Source: Prorocentrum cordatum (lineage: Eukaryota > Sar > Dinophyceae > Prorocentrales > Prorocentraceae). From it: 64,000 bases of DNA. The position numbers and the translations under genes are program-made. The stretch covers positions 133,501-197,500 of the forward strand of contig CAUYUJ010015308.1 of the NCBI GenBank assembly GCA_963575745.1, read 5' to 3'. Positions 11,396 through 21,240 of the stretch are shown piece by piece. The notes beneath the pieces are model-generated. The model saw nothing but the letters and a program-made list of their open reading frames with translations. It had not been told where the DNA came from and did no database searches. Each line of letters begins with the position of its first letter. Within the stretch, counting starts at the first letter, position 1.

Positions 11396-11913
11396 CGATC
11401 CCTCGGCCCAGGGGCACCCCAGTGGGTCCCCACGCCCCCTTCGCACCGCAGGGGGATCCCCCCCGGGCTCCGGAGCCCGGCCCCCGTCTCCGACCGCGCC
11501 TCGGCAGCAGACCGGCCGGGCCTCTCGCGCCTCTATAGATTGAACGGGGCCCTGGGGCACACCAATAAAGGAGCACAAACAGCAGGATTCCCCATATTTT
11601 CTGGGTTTTTGTCTTCCCCCCCACTTCCCATATTTTCCCATATTTTTTCGGGGGGATCGACGATCAATTGTGCCTGTGTGTTTTTGTTCCCCCCCTGGCT
11701 CTGGATCGGGGAGACGCAAGACTCGGGTGCGGGGGGACTCGGGCCAGCCTGAAGGGGCCATCGTGAAAGCGACGAGGCGCCATCTGAAATTTGACGCGAG
11801 CTCCCGCTGCAAGCATCCCACGACAACTGGAGCGTCAAAACCCAAGACGCGCTCGTTAGAAAAAGTCAGCAAGCTCGAGTCCCGGCTTACTCGAGTCTTA
11901 CGCTTCCCCAGCA
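11396..11913. other. No recognisable gene
   Basis: Holds the motif shared with 7577-7608 (about 11540-11570) and TATTTTC/CCCCC-rich bases. Nothing coding is recognised. Confidence 0.4.
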
Positions 11914-12126
11914 GGATGGGGTCGGAGTAGATGGGGTCGGAGGATCGCGCCGCATCGCCGATGCATCGCCGATGCATCGCCGATGCACCGGCGATGCACC
12001 AGCGATGCACCGTCGACGCATTGAACACGTCGTCGTGGAGAAAATCGGGCTCCACACCGCGCCGCATCGGCGATGCATCGGCGCTGCGGCGCGATGCTTC
12101 GACCCCATCTACTCGGACCCCATCTG
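11914..12126. mobile_element. 213-bp foldback element with arms of about 60 bp
   Basis: The left arm from 11914 reads GATGGGGTCGGAGTAGATGG, then GGTCGGAGGATCGCGCCGCA and repeats of CGCCGATGCAT. The reverse complement of 12065-12126 reads almost the same. The two arms therefore form a long hairpin around a loop of about 90 bp. The GCATCGCCGAT units echo the termini of family 3. No other copy is seen in the window. Confidence 0.7.
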
Positions 12127-12574
12127 GGAGGCCTAGATCGGCGGCGAGCGGGGGGGAAGTGCGCAAGGGCGGGCCTTCTCAGAGGGCTCGGAAGTTCCCC
12201 GGCCTTCAGAGAAGCTCTCGAAGCCTTCCCCGAAGACGCAGAAAACTCCTCAGCAGGCGCGGGGCCTTCTGAGAAGTCCCGCCTCGGGGATGGACAGACC
12301 CCCCTTTAGTAAAACGTGGTTTAGTGAAAACGACCTGAGGCCCAAACCTGGCGGGCGCAAGCCTGGAAACTAACGGCCACGGCGCCATCTCGAGAACCAA
12401 AAACGGACAATTCACTAATCGACGTGTCACTGTTGGGGGTTCTGTCCACCCCCGACCGCCACCCTCTGAGAAGGCCTCCTCCTCCTCCTCATTCCCCCCT
12501 CGCTCGCCGCCGGCTAGCAACGGGCCGCCTCCCCTCGGGCCTCCTCTCCCGCCTCCCCCCCGCCCCTCCACGAC
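12127..12574. other. No recognisable feature
   Basis: Complex sequence left of the candidate exon. On the minus strand it would be intron downstream of that exon. No further exon is recognised in it. Confidence 0.35.
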
Positions 12575-12750
12575 CTCCAGGCCAGGTACTCCGCCGTCGA
12601 GGCGAAGGCCCGCGGCGGCTCCGGCGGCGGCGGCTCCCCGCCGCGGCCGCCTGCCGCCACGGGGGCGGCCGCCGGCGACGAGCGCGGCCAGTGCAGCAGC
12701 AGGCCGGTGACGTCGTCGCACTGGCCGTCGGCCGCCTGCCGCCACTGCTC
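12575..12750 (-). CDS. Candidate internal exon of unknown protein
   Basis: On the minus strand a C-only tract ending in GCAG (12762-12751) forms a convincing polypyrimidine tract and acceptor. The exon then reads EQWRQAADGQCDDVTGLLLHWP..., followed by a Pro/Gly/Ala-rich stretch and FASTAEYLAW. It ends at GAG|GTCGTG (donor at 12574). The 176-bp exon has normal amino-acid complexity at both ends, unlike its low-complexity surroundings. I do not recognise the protein, and no neighbouring exon was found, so it may also be a chance open frame. Confidence 0.35.
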
Positions 12751-12804
12751 CTGCGGGGGGGGGGGGGCGTGAGCGAGGAGGTGCGGCGATAGGGGGAGAG
12801 GGCA

Positions 12805-12935
12805 GCTCGCCATCGCTCGGGCGTCCATGTCCCGTGCACTGGTGTTCGGCGTCGCGTGCCCACTCTTTGCTGCCAGAAGATCCTGGATGCTCCTCGAAAG
12901 CCATCGCCGAACAAAAAGGCACACGTGCGAGCCAT
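12805..12935 (+). repeat. Family 10 dispersed repeat, copy 1
   Basis: CGCTCGGGCGTCCATGTCCC, a block with GTTCGGCGTCGCGTG, GATCCTGGATGCTCCTCGAA and GCCATCGCCGAACAAAAAGG match 30885-31015 in order. Both copies are followed by a pyrimidine-rich stretch. Confidence 0.6.
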
Positions 12936-13159
12936 GCCAGGGCACAGGAAACGGAATCGTTGGATAAAAGATCCTTCTCTCCCCTTCCTCCCCCCTCTCG
13001 TGTTTCTCCTCGTGTCCATGTTTGCTTGCCCTCTCCCTCCTCTCGTTTCTGCCTTCTGCCTTTCGCCCGCTCCCCCTCTCCCCCTTCGCGTTACACCACG
13101 ATGCGGGCCCCGACTTGGGACCCCGCTCGTGGGTTGCATGTCTGCGGCGCTGATGTTGC

Positions 13160-13500
13160 AGTATGGTGAGGTCCCTTGGATACCATCGGATAAGGAACCC
13201 CGGGTTCTAGAAGCTGGTGGAACTCCAATCGTGGACTGGTCATGGATATCACCGCCGTCCTTATTAGAAAACTAGTTACTGCATCCTCCAGCGCCCGAAA
13301 CCTCCAGGGTAAATTCCTGAACGAATGCCCCCATCGTAGGTGGAGGACTGGCGCAGGGGGGAACATCGACCTGGAATCGGCGATGCATCGCCAAGGGCCC
13401 GCGATGGCAAATCCGCACGTTCCTGGGCGGGGTGGGGCTATCAGGACCCGATCGGTGATCAATCTGCGATCGGGGATCGATGCGTTGCCCTCTGGGCCAA
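13160..13500 (+). mobile_element. Family 3 element, long copy 1
   Basis: 13363-13485 carries the family 3 core: CATCGACCTGGAATCGGCGA at the left and ATCGGGGATCGATGCG at the right, an imperfect inverted repeat of about 33 bp. The upstream part (GGTCCCTTGGATA..., AGCTGGTGGA, ACGAATGCCCCCATCG) also matches 22677-22860, so the mobile unit may be about 340 bp. Shorter copies lie at 32829-32961, 59027-59158 and 62673-62806. Confidence 0.65.
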
Positions 13501-14109
13501 ACACCGCTTATCATATCGTAGCCCTAGGCATGCTCGCGTCGTGGAAACATCACTACGGGGGGGTCCTGGGGGACCTCTGAGGGATCTTGCTGGGCCCCAG
13601 GACCGTCAAAGAACGGCCTGGGATAACAAACCAACAAACTGGCCCTGCATGGGAAACGCGAAGAGACTTCTGGGGACGCCGCACTGAAAGAACGCAAGGC
13701 ATCGCATGTCTGGGACTCCTCCTGTCGGGGGGCGGACGGTCGGGAACTGCTGCTCAGCGTGTCGGAGCGGGGGCCAGGGCGTCACGCTGTGCGCTGCGAG
13801 CGGATGGTGTGTCGCCCCGCTCTGCGGGGCGGGAGGCTGGGACGAGCTCGGGACGTTGACACTTCGAGACGTGGACGTGGTTCGCGGGCCGCACTGGAGC
13901 ACGACAGCCTGGAGCTGGTGGCGCGACACGCCATCGGCAAAGCGCTCCTGACCGCCAGGTGAGCGCCTCGCCGAGCCCGGCCAGGCCGACCGTGGGCCCA
14001 GGACCGGTGCCCATGCCAACATGGCCTGGCCGGGAGAGTGCCCACATGGCAGCTTCCAGTGGCAGCTTCCAGCGACCGTGGACCAACAAATGGGCGACGA
14101 GAAGAGAAG
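13501..14109. other. No recognisable gene
   Basis: GC-rich complex sequence. ORFs in several frames lack motifs. GGCCCCAGGACCGTCAAAGAACG near 13597 resembles inverted family 7 but is too short to call. Confidence 0.4.
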
Positions 14110-14262
14110 GGTTTTGCGCGAGATGGCGTGGCGACCTTGCGCGGTGGCTCACGCGGGCCGCCAGCGCGGCACGCCTCGTTGGAAACCAGGGCGCTCACGC
14201 GCGACCTTGCGCGGGCAGCTTGCGCGCCAATGTCGGCGTAGACGACCCCGTCCCAAAGGCCA
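14110..14262 (+). repeat. Direct repeat left of the RT relic
   Basis: Repeated GCGCGAGATGG, TTGCGCGGTGG, CGGGCCGCCA, GGGCGCTCACGCGCGACCTT and GCGCCAATGTC correspond one by one to 15185-15340. Both copies have the same orientation. Confidence 0.6.
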
Positions 14263-14603
14263 TCTTCCAAAAAGGCGACGCCGCCGCGTGTGAGAACTGC
14301 AGGCCGATATCCCTCTGGCCCACCGGGTACAAGCTCTACGCCGCGATACAGCTCGCTCGCTTCAAGGATGCTGGCGCCGAGAGACAGATTCAGGACACAC
14401 AGCTCGGGTGTCGATCGGGGACTGTCGCCAGACGCCACATCGAGGGCACCACCGACACAGCGTCGAGGAAATTACTCCTTCTCGCTCTTGACTGGGCCAA
14501 GGCATTGGACAACGTGTCGCCAGACAGCCTCGGCTTTGTTCAGTTTCGGCCTCTGGGCTTGTGAGCTCATGTACGCCGACGACGCCCAATCGTCGGAGCC
14601 GAA
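14233..14603 (+). pseudogene. LINE-type reverse transcriptase relic with internal deletion
   Basis: The frame reads KAIFQKGDAAACENCRPISL, then TGYKLYAAIQLARFKDAGAE, QLGCRSGT and LLLLALDWAKALDNVSPDSL. This is the RT finger region (RPISL...YKL), the FGFRSGRGT block and motif A (LDWAKAFD). About 20 codons later, one frame away, LMYADDAQ supplies motif C. Motif B and everything between A and C are missing, and the GCRSGT block has lost the canonical Gly/Phe context. It is therefore a deleted, frameshifted remnant, and of a clade other than the full LINE at 15.4-22.7 kb, whose motif C is VIDD. Confidence 0.75.
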
Positions 14604-15179
14604 GTAGTACGTGCACCAGCCGATGGTTGGGCTTCAACTGAGGCAATCTCGAGGTGCTTTCGGTGGGATGCGAGACGCAAGCGGCACAACCAAACGGGGC
14701 AACAACTCCGCAGAGGGACAACGTGGTCTATCCGGGTGGGCTGAACTGATCACTTGGGAAGACGCTGGAAACACGATCGGCCGTGGAAACCAAATGAACT
14801 TGCCATGGCGTGCAAGGCAACCGGCGACGAGGACATATTGCTTCAGCTGTGGCAAGGGAGCGCCCAAACGTGGCAACATGCAGCGCGTAATTACTGCTCA
14901 CAGCTTGCAGTGTAAGTCGGTAACGCTCAGTCTGTGTACTACTACCGACGCAGCTCTGACGTGCATGGCGCGCTCGCTCACTGCTTCCGCTGCCTTCCCA
15001 AGGTGGAGAGGCCCTGGCTTCACGTCATTCACGTCCGCCCGCTTCCACCGCCTTTTGCCGAGAAAGGGATGTCAAACTCTATATTCCTCAAAGAGGCGAG
15101 ACCCTTTCTGGAACGCCCCACGAGGGCCTGGCCAGGATTGGTGTGGTGGCCAGTTGAATGAAGAAAGAAGGCATGTCCT
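14604..15179. other. Possible remainder of the RT relic; nothing clear
   Basis: A 194-codon ORF (14611-15195) contains YCFSCGKGAPKRGN at about 14838-14880, with a CxxC pair. It has no clear family. The stretch lies between the RT relic and the right direct repeat and may be decayed element sequence. Confidence 0.35.
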
Positions 15180-15184
15180 ACGCA

Positions 15185-15345
15185 AGAGGACATAACGACT
15201 TTATGTGGTGGCTTACGTGGTGGCATAATCGGGCCGCCAATGTGGCGCACCGCGAGAAGAAGAGGGCGCTTACGCGCGAGCTTACGCGGGAAACTTACGC
15301 GCGAATGTCTGCACCATCGACTCCGTCCTTTCCGTCGCCCACATG
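15185..15345 (+). repeat. Direct repeat right of the RT relic
   Basis: Counterpart of 14110-14262. It contains stacked TTACGCGCGAG / TTACGCGGGAA / TTACGCGCGAA 11-mers and the shared TCGACTCCGTCC end. Confidence 0.6.
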
Positions 15346-15374
15346 GACCTGGCAAAGATCGGTGCAGTGGTCGG

Positions 15375-15388
15375 TACGGCGTGGGCAT
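15375..15388 (+). repeat. Target site duplication, left copy (LINE)
   Basis: TACGGCGTGGGCAT, identical to 22656-22669, immediately outside the poly(A) end of the retrotransposon. Confidence 0.9.
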
Positions 15389-15389
15389 A

Positions 15390-15403
15390 TTTTTTTTTTT
15401 TTT
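15390..15403 (-). other. Poly(A) tail of the LINE
   Basis: Fourteen T on the plus strand, i.e. (A)14 on the element strand, between the 3' untranslated region and the target duplication. Confidence 0.9.
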
Positions 15404-15453
15404 GTTTATCTCTGTGGGCGCGGACAAAGGTCCACGGTTTCATGCAAACAAAT

Positions 15454-18400
15454 TCAAGCAGGCGGGACGGCCGCCGCCCTCGCGGCTCGCCCGCGTTCGC
15501 GGGCCGCCGCAGCGTCCGCGAAGCCGTGGGCTCGGAGGACGCCCTCGAGCCCTGGGCGGATCTGCCGCGGCTCGGCTGCCTCCGCCCGCGGGGCCGCCGC
15601 TGCCAGGCGCCGCGGCGCCGTGGCGCTCGGCGGCGCAGCCATCAGGCTACCAGCGCCAGCCGCAGGCGGCGTGGGCGGGGCTGCAGCAGGCTGCCGCAGC
15701 GCTGGCTCGGGCGCCGCCTCGGTCGTCTGCACCTCCGAGCCGTGGCCCTGCCTGGCCTGGAGCGCCGCCGCCCAGCGCAGGCGCGTGCTTGCCGTTGGCG
15801 AGGCCAGCGGCGCGATCGGCTCCTTCGACGCTGGCAGGATCTCACGTGCGAAGTCCGACCGCGCCTGGGCTCTGGATCCCTTCTTGCTTGTGGGCTGCCC
15901 CGCCGCCGCGCTGGCCCCGCGCGGCTTGCCCAGGCCGCGGCGCGCGTACCTGGGGAGGCGGCAGTGCATCCAGCAGGCCGCGCAGACCAGGAAGGGCTCG
16001 GAAACGTCGCCCTCGACGCGCGACTCCACGAGGAGGTGGCCGTTGACCCTCCATCCCGCTGGACGGGTCGCATCTGCCGCCTCCGCAGGGGCTGGGCCGC
16101 TGCTCGTCGCCTCCGCCGCCGCCAGGCGCGGGCTGGGCGCGGGCGCCGAGGCCTCGCGGCGCCTCGGATGCTCGTGCGCCCTGCGCTGGGCTACACGGCG
16201 CAGTACCTCCGCGGGCGACTCGGCCGAGGCGGGGCGGCGCCTCGCGGGCGAAGGCCGCGAGCTGGAGGCGCCAGCTGCCGCCGCCGCTGCCAGGGCCGCC
16301 GCCGTGGCGAGGCGGGGGCCGCCGTCAGCCGCCGAGGGCTGCGCTACGCCGACGTCATCGCCAGGCTCGGCGTCGGGCTCCTTCAAGAAGCCAGTCGCTG
16401 AAGCGGCAGCCCCGCGCACCTCAGCGTCGTGCATCACCTCGAGCTCGCCGCGCCCCTGGGACTGCGACGTCGGTGGGCTGAATCCACCTGTCCTAGGGGC
16501 GGGCTCCGCCGCGGCGGCGTGCAGGAAGTCGGTCTCGCCGTCGAGCTCCGCCGCCATGTAGGGGGTGAGGTCGACGAGCTCCAGCGAGCTGATGGGCCAG
16601 GAGTCCCGCAAGCCCGACTCCGTAGCCTGGACCTCGAACTCGGCGGCGCACCGCGCCGCGTCACGGGCGCGGGCCAGGCAGCCCTGGAGCAGGAGGGCCT
16701 CCTCGTCGGCGATGGCGCGCAGCGCCGCGCCCGCCTTCGCGAGCTGGTCCGCGAGGCGGTTGCCGTAGAGCTCCACCTCCGAGAGTACGCCCTGCTCGAC
16801 TGCCGCCCGAGAACGGTGGGCGGGGATGTGCTTCACGTGCACCCCCTCGGCGGCGTCGCCGACCCTCGCCCAGAGGTGGGCAAACTGGGCCGTCGGGGCC
16901 GCCGCCCTCTTCACGTCCTTGCAAGCCCCGACCGTGCCGAGGCAGTCGATCATGAGGTGGTAGTGGCCGACGATGTCCGTGAGGGCGACCACCGCCGCGT
17001 AGTCCTCGCCTGCCCTCGCCGTCTGGCTGGGCAAAAGGGCAGGCGGCACTGCCCCCCACGCCTGCGCCAACCACTCGCCGTCGGGCGTGAGAACCACCAC
17101 TGCCCAGCCCGCGCTCCTGACCATCGGGAAGTCGTTGTTGACGCAGGAGCCGTCCGTGAAGACGAGGGAGCCCGCGGGCACCACGAGCGCGCCCTCGCCC
17201 CAGCCACGCGAGCGGCGCTCCCAGCGAGGGTCCCAGCGCGGCCTCTGCACCAGGTACTGGGCGTCAACGAAGAGGCCCTGGCAGAAGAGCTCCTCGTAGC
17301 GGTGGCCCATTGTGCTCACCAGCTCGGCAGCTCGCTTCAAGTCGGCGGGCCTGCGATCTCGCCGCCAGCCCTCCCAGGCAGGGCATCTGTGGTGGCGGTG
17401 GGCCAGAGTCCCGCTCTCCTCGCCGCAGAGCAGGCAGCGGTCGTCGATGTCGGTGCCACGCTTGGCCAGCCTGGCCTGCGGCCATAGTGACAGAGACGCC
17501 AGCCTGCGCAGGCAGCCGCAGTGGTGGCTGGACCACGTCTCCGTGGGCGCGGCGCCGAGGAGCTGGTTGATGGCCCGCCAGTTTGGCGGCAGCTGCCACG
17601 GCCACAGGGCATCAGGCCTGGCGTCGTACTCCTGGAAGGCTGCCGCCTTCCTGGCCGCCTCCTTGGCCTTCTCCGCAAGGAAGGCGGGGGAGTACCGAAG
17701 GACGGAGTAGCAGCAGCCGAACTCGTCCTGCAGGGAGTCGCCGTCGTCGCTGAGGCCCCAGCCGATGACCTGCAGCGTGAGCACCAAGGCCGAGATCGGG
17801 TCCCTGACGGCAGCCCAAGGGCGCTGGAGCCTCACGATCCTGGCGCTCTCCGCTATGCAGGCCTGGATCGCCGCCGCGGAGGCCTGGCCTGCCCAGCGGA
17901 CATTGGTGTACGCTAGGACGGCCAAGCCCGTGGCCACCACTAGCGGGTCCTGGCGCCAGCCTCGCGGCGAGCACTGCAGCAGGAAGCCCAGCGCAGCCCC
18001 AGGAGCCAGTTTGCCCGTCGCCTTGGCCGCTGCCAGCCTCAGGGCTCTCATGCGGCCAGGCGGGATGCCGTTGCAGGCCGAGCCCCATAGGGCTTTGGCT
18101 GAGGGGCCCGCGCGCAAGACCCTTGCCTGCCGAAGGCCAGGCCCGAAGATCTTGTGGAGCCTGCTGGCCTGCCGCAGCGCCGCGAGCTCTCTACCGACCT
18201 GAGTCGCGACTCGCCTGTGGCTGCCAGCCGTGGCGTCGACGCCGAGGTCACGGTGGCCCGAGACAAAGGCCTCGGCCGCGAGCCGCCAGTCGGGTTCCCG
18301 CTGCAGGCGGCGCTGGAGGCCCGCCGTGGAGGCCAGGACCTTCGTCTTCTTCCAGTTGATGGGCAGCCGCCTGTCCGCCAGCATCTCGACCACGCCGCTG

Positions 18401-19041
18401 ACGAAGCTCGCGATCGTTCGGCTGAGCGTCGCTGCCGGCCCGATGCCGCGGCCTGCTATGTCGTCGATGACGTTGGCGACCCTGCCGACTGGCAGCAGCG
18501 CCCTGGCCTGGAGCAGGAGGCCGTGCAGCATGAGCCTGGCCAGCGTCGTCGCGCAGGAGCAGCCCGCGATGATGGCGCCGCTGACCTCAATGGGCTCGCT
18601 GATGGCGGCGTCCGCCGAGGCGCGGCGCGGCCCAGCGTAGAGTACGCAGAGGGCCCTGAGCAGACCGACACTGAAGCCGTGGCCCTCCGCGGCCTGGCGC
18701 AGAAGGTCATGGTCGATCCGCTCGTAGAACTTGCTGATGTCGAAGTAGACGGAGGCTGCCTCGAAGCCAAGCTGGCGGGCGAGCGCGAGCCCCAGGTTGT
18801 GGAGGTAGGCCGCCCTGTCACAGCAGGTGTTCGCGTCCTTGCCCCAGACCTCGGGGAGCGGGTGGTCCGCCTCCCACTTGGCGCAGTAGCGGCGGCGCAC
18901 CCTGCTCCAGATACGCGTCCACATGCTCATGATGCCGATCGGGCGGCGGCCTCCGTCGGGCTTCCCCAGGAAGACGATCACCGTGGTGAAGAAGGCTGTG
19001 GGCTGCGGCTGCTGCTCCCAAGCCGTGAGCACCTGCCATCC
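15454..19041 (-). CDS. LINE ORF2, C-terminal block: reverse transcriptase, zinc motif, RNase H
   Basis: The block copies element RNA into DNA at the target. The RT starts with FFTTVIVFLGKPDGGRRPIG. Motif A is VYFDISKFYERID (Asp near 18741), motif B is AGCSCATTLARL, motif C is NVIDDIAGRG (near 18465; VIDD instead of YADD), and motif D is LPINWKKTKV. A zinc-knuckle-like CLLCGEESGTLAHRHHRCP follows near 17436-17380. RNase H spans about 17170-16720, with TDGS, GEDYAAVVAL, MIDC, HIPAHRS and NRLADQLAKAG supplying the acidic and His positions. The long Ala/Pro/Ser-rich tail contains a second cysteine cluster (CAACWMHC). The frame is open for about 1195 codons to the stop at 15454. It joins the upstream endonuclease frame only through a one-base shift near 19041, inside the RT. 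Confidence 0.88.
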   Translation of the reverse strand, partial: GWQVLTAWEQQPQPTAFFTTVIVFLGKPDGGRRPIGIMSMWTRIWSRVRRRYCAKWEADHPLPEVWGKDANTCCDRAAYLHNLGLALARQLGFEAASVYFDISKFYERIDHDLLRQAAEGHGFSVGLLRALCVLYAGPRRASADAAISEPIEVSGAIIAGCSCATTLARLMLHGLLLQARALLPVGRVANVIDDIAGRGIGPAATLSRTIASFVSGVVEMLADRRLPINWKKTKVLASTAGLQRRLQREPDWRLAAEAFVSGHRDLGVDATAGSHRRVATQVGRELAALRQASRLHKIFGPGLRQARVLRAGPSAKALWGSACNGIPPGRMRALRLAAAKATGKLAPGAALGFLLQCSPRGWRQDPLVVATGLAVLAYTNVRWAGQASAAAIQACIAESARIVRLQRPWAAVRDPISALVLTLQVIGWGLSDDGDSLQDEFGCCYSVLRYSPAFLAEKAKEAARKAAAFQEYDARPDALWPWQLPPNWRAINQLLGAAPTETWSSHHCGCLRRLASLSLWPQARLAKRGTDIDDRCLLCGEESGTLAHRHHRCPAWEGWRRDRRPADLKRAAELVSTMGHRYEELFCQGLFVDAQYLVQRPRWDPRWERRSRGWGEGALVVPAGSLVFTDGSCVNNDFPMVRSAGWAVVVLTPDGEWLAQAWGAVPPALLPSQTARAGEDYAAVVALTDIVGHYHLMIDCLGTVGACKDVKRAAAPTAQFAHLWARVGDAAEGVHVKHIPAHRSRAAVEQGVLSEVELYGNRLADQLAKAGAALRAIADEEALLLQGCLARARDAARCAAEFEVQATESGLRDSWPISSLELVDLTPYMAAELDGETDFLHAAAAEPAPRTGGFSPPTSQSQGRGELEVMHDAEVRGAAASATGFLKEPDAEPGDDVGVAQPSAADGGPRLATAAALAAAAAAGASSSRPSPARRRPASAESPAEVLRRVAQRRAHEHPRRREASAPAPSPRLAAAEATSSGPAPAEAADATRPAGWRVNGHLLVESRVEGDVSEPFLVCAACWMHCRLPRYARRGLGKPRGASAAAGQPTSKKGSRAQARSDFAREILPASKEPIAPLASPTASTRLRWAAALQARQGHGSEVQTTEAAPEPALRQPAAAPPTPPAAGAGSLMAAPPSATAPRRLAAAAPRAEAAEPRQIRPGLEGVLRAHGFADAAAARERGRAARAAAVPPA

Positions 19042-21240
19042 TCTCGGCGAAGGGCCTGCCCAGGGAGAGGACCAGCCGCGGGTGGAACGCATCCCAGCCC
19101 AGAGCGGTCTGCTTCGGGAACGATTTCGCCGCCTCGAGGATGTCGTCCGCCGTGATAGGGGGCAGCTCCATGGAGCAGATCCAGTCGGCTGGTCTGGACC
19201 TGCACTCCCCGTCGGCACCTTTCCAAAGGGCCTTCCACTCAATGAGGATCTGGTCCAGGGCTTGCTGGCCAACAACTGGGAGCGGCAGGCTGTCGGGGCA
19301 GTGCGCGGTCACCGAGTCCAGCACCTGGTCACGGTCCTTTATGACTGCGTGGGCGCCCTTTGCCCCCTTCGCCAAGGCCTCGTCCACGAAGTCCTTCCAG
19401 CGCAGCCTGGCCGCCTTGGCGTCTTCTTTGCGGTGCCTCTCCGTCGTGCTCTCGATCATCTGCAGGAAGACCTGCCCTTGCTCGGTGGGCTCCTGGATCA
19501 CGTCTATCAGCGAGTCAAGCTTCGAGCCTTCGAACATGGCGCAGCCCGCCTGCTCGAACTTGGGCCCCAAGCTCTTTGCCACCTGCACCAGGTGCTTGAT
19601 GTAGCCGACGTGCCCCACAGGGGGTGAGCAGACCGCAGCAGCCGCCCTGAGCTGCCTGGCGATCCTCCCGAGGCAGAGCCAGCACTTGGTGATGGGGCTG
19701 AGCTTTCTGACAGCCTCCGTGCGCTGCAGGTCCGCCAGCTTCTTCTTGACGGTGCGGGGACCTTTGGCCCTGCCCTGGTACCTCTCTCCCTCGTAGATGC
19801 CGAACTGGTCGATCAGGTGGAGCTCCGCGGCCTCGAAGAACTCCTTGATCGCCGCATCGGGCGTGCCGTCTCTGTCGGTGATGGGGGCTGTCCAGCTGAT
19901 CTGGGTCGCCGCCTGCAGGGATATCTCACGCTGCTCGGCCGAGACCTCCGAGCCCACCTCGAAGACCCTGGGGGTCTTGAGGGCCCAGACCATGGCGTTG
20001 CTGCCCAGCTCGCTGAACGTGAGCCGCACTGGTGCGTGCGGGTTCAGTGTAGTGGGCTTGATGACCTCCACCTTCGGGCTGAGGCCGGCGAGCGCCGTGG
20101 AGATCACGAAGAAGTCGTAGATCTGGTCGCCGCAGGTGAAGGTCGTGGGCGCGACTACCACCCCGCCCACAGCCCGTGGCCACCAAGAGGCGGCGAGCAC
20201 GCTGGGGTCCATATTCCAGTCGGCCCCCACTATGAACGGCTCGTGGAGGCTGAACAGGAACTCCTGGAGGTCCGACAGCAGCTCCAGGTTGTAGCCAGCC
20301 ATCCTGGTCGTGTGCTCGAGGTAGGCGCTGACCACCGTAACCACGAGATCGCCGAAGGCCACCCGTCGGGCCAGGATGCGGGCACTGTGCTGGTGCCAGT
20401 CGTGGTCGATAGCCGCCACGCCCCTAGACTTTGACGTCAGCACCCCGACGCCTGCCGAGACCGCCTGGGCCGCCTGCCCCGTGCTGTGGACGCTGCCGAA
20501 GGCAGCGCTGAAACAGTTGCGCCTGGCCCAGCTGCAGGCGTCAGTCGCCTTCTGGCTGGAGGTGAAGCGTGACTCCTGCACCAGGACGCCGTCGTCGCCT
20601 CCTCCTTCGTCCTGGATCCGCTCCAGCTCCACCTGCGTCTCTGTCCAGGTCGAGCCGTTCAGTGTGACGAAGCTGGCTCGCTTCGCCCCCACTGGCCTGA
20701 TCAGCTTGGCCAGCTGGAGGGGCTTGACCTGTGGTCGACCAGGCTGAGGCTGCGCCGCAGGCTTCACGACTGCCGCGGCGGCCGAGCGGCCGCCAGGCGG
20801 GCGGCTGCTCGCCGCCTTGGGTCTCCGAACCTCGGGGGGTCTCACGCCCTCGCCCGTAGCCTGGTCAACTTGAAATGGGTACCCACTATTCCTTATGGGC
20901 CCCTGGCTGGGCTGAGGACTGCCAGTCCTTCGGTCGGGCCCAGCCAAGTCCGCCGCAGCGCTTGGCTCTGGACTGCTGCTGAGTGCCTCGAACTTGGTGT
21001 CGTGGCGCGCGTCATCAAAGCGCCGGTCCTGGCGCAGCAGCGGCACTCTGAAGGGAAGCCCTTCCCAGGCTTCGGCCTGCTCATTGGCCGCCAGGTAGGC
21101 GTGCAGGCCGCCTCTCGATGGCGCCGCCGCCTCGGGGCGGCTGGGCTCCGCCGCCTCTGCCTCCTCAGCCCCGACTGGGGCGGGCGGCGCCGCACCGTCG
21201 GGGCCGCCTCCTGGCAGCAGAGTGCTACCCGCAGGTCTGG
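19042..21240 (-). CDS. LINE ORF2, N-terminal block: endonuclease and start of RT
   Basis: An APE-like endonuclease/exonuclease/phosphatase domain nicks the target. VLVQESRF carries the Glu of the active site (near 20590). VTVVSAYLEHTTRMAGYN follows, then FIVGADWNMDP (near 20220; the D-x-N pair), TTFTCGDQIYDFFVIS and HAPVRLTF in the place of the final SDH box, where the Asp is not conserved. A linker rich in charged helices leads to the RT entry LPPITADDILEAAKSFPKQT and ALGWDAFHPRLV. The frame then runs out of register at about 19041, and the RT continues in the frame of 15454-19041. An open frame in this register extends upstream to an ATG two bases after the spliced leader (22630), but upstream of about 21240 it is an out-of-frame shadow of ORF1. 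Confidence 0.82.

Noticed and set aside
10549-11624. ORFs of 257-329 codons with poly-Leu, Ile, His or Ser
   Set aside because: CTC/ATC microsatellite artefacts.
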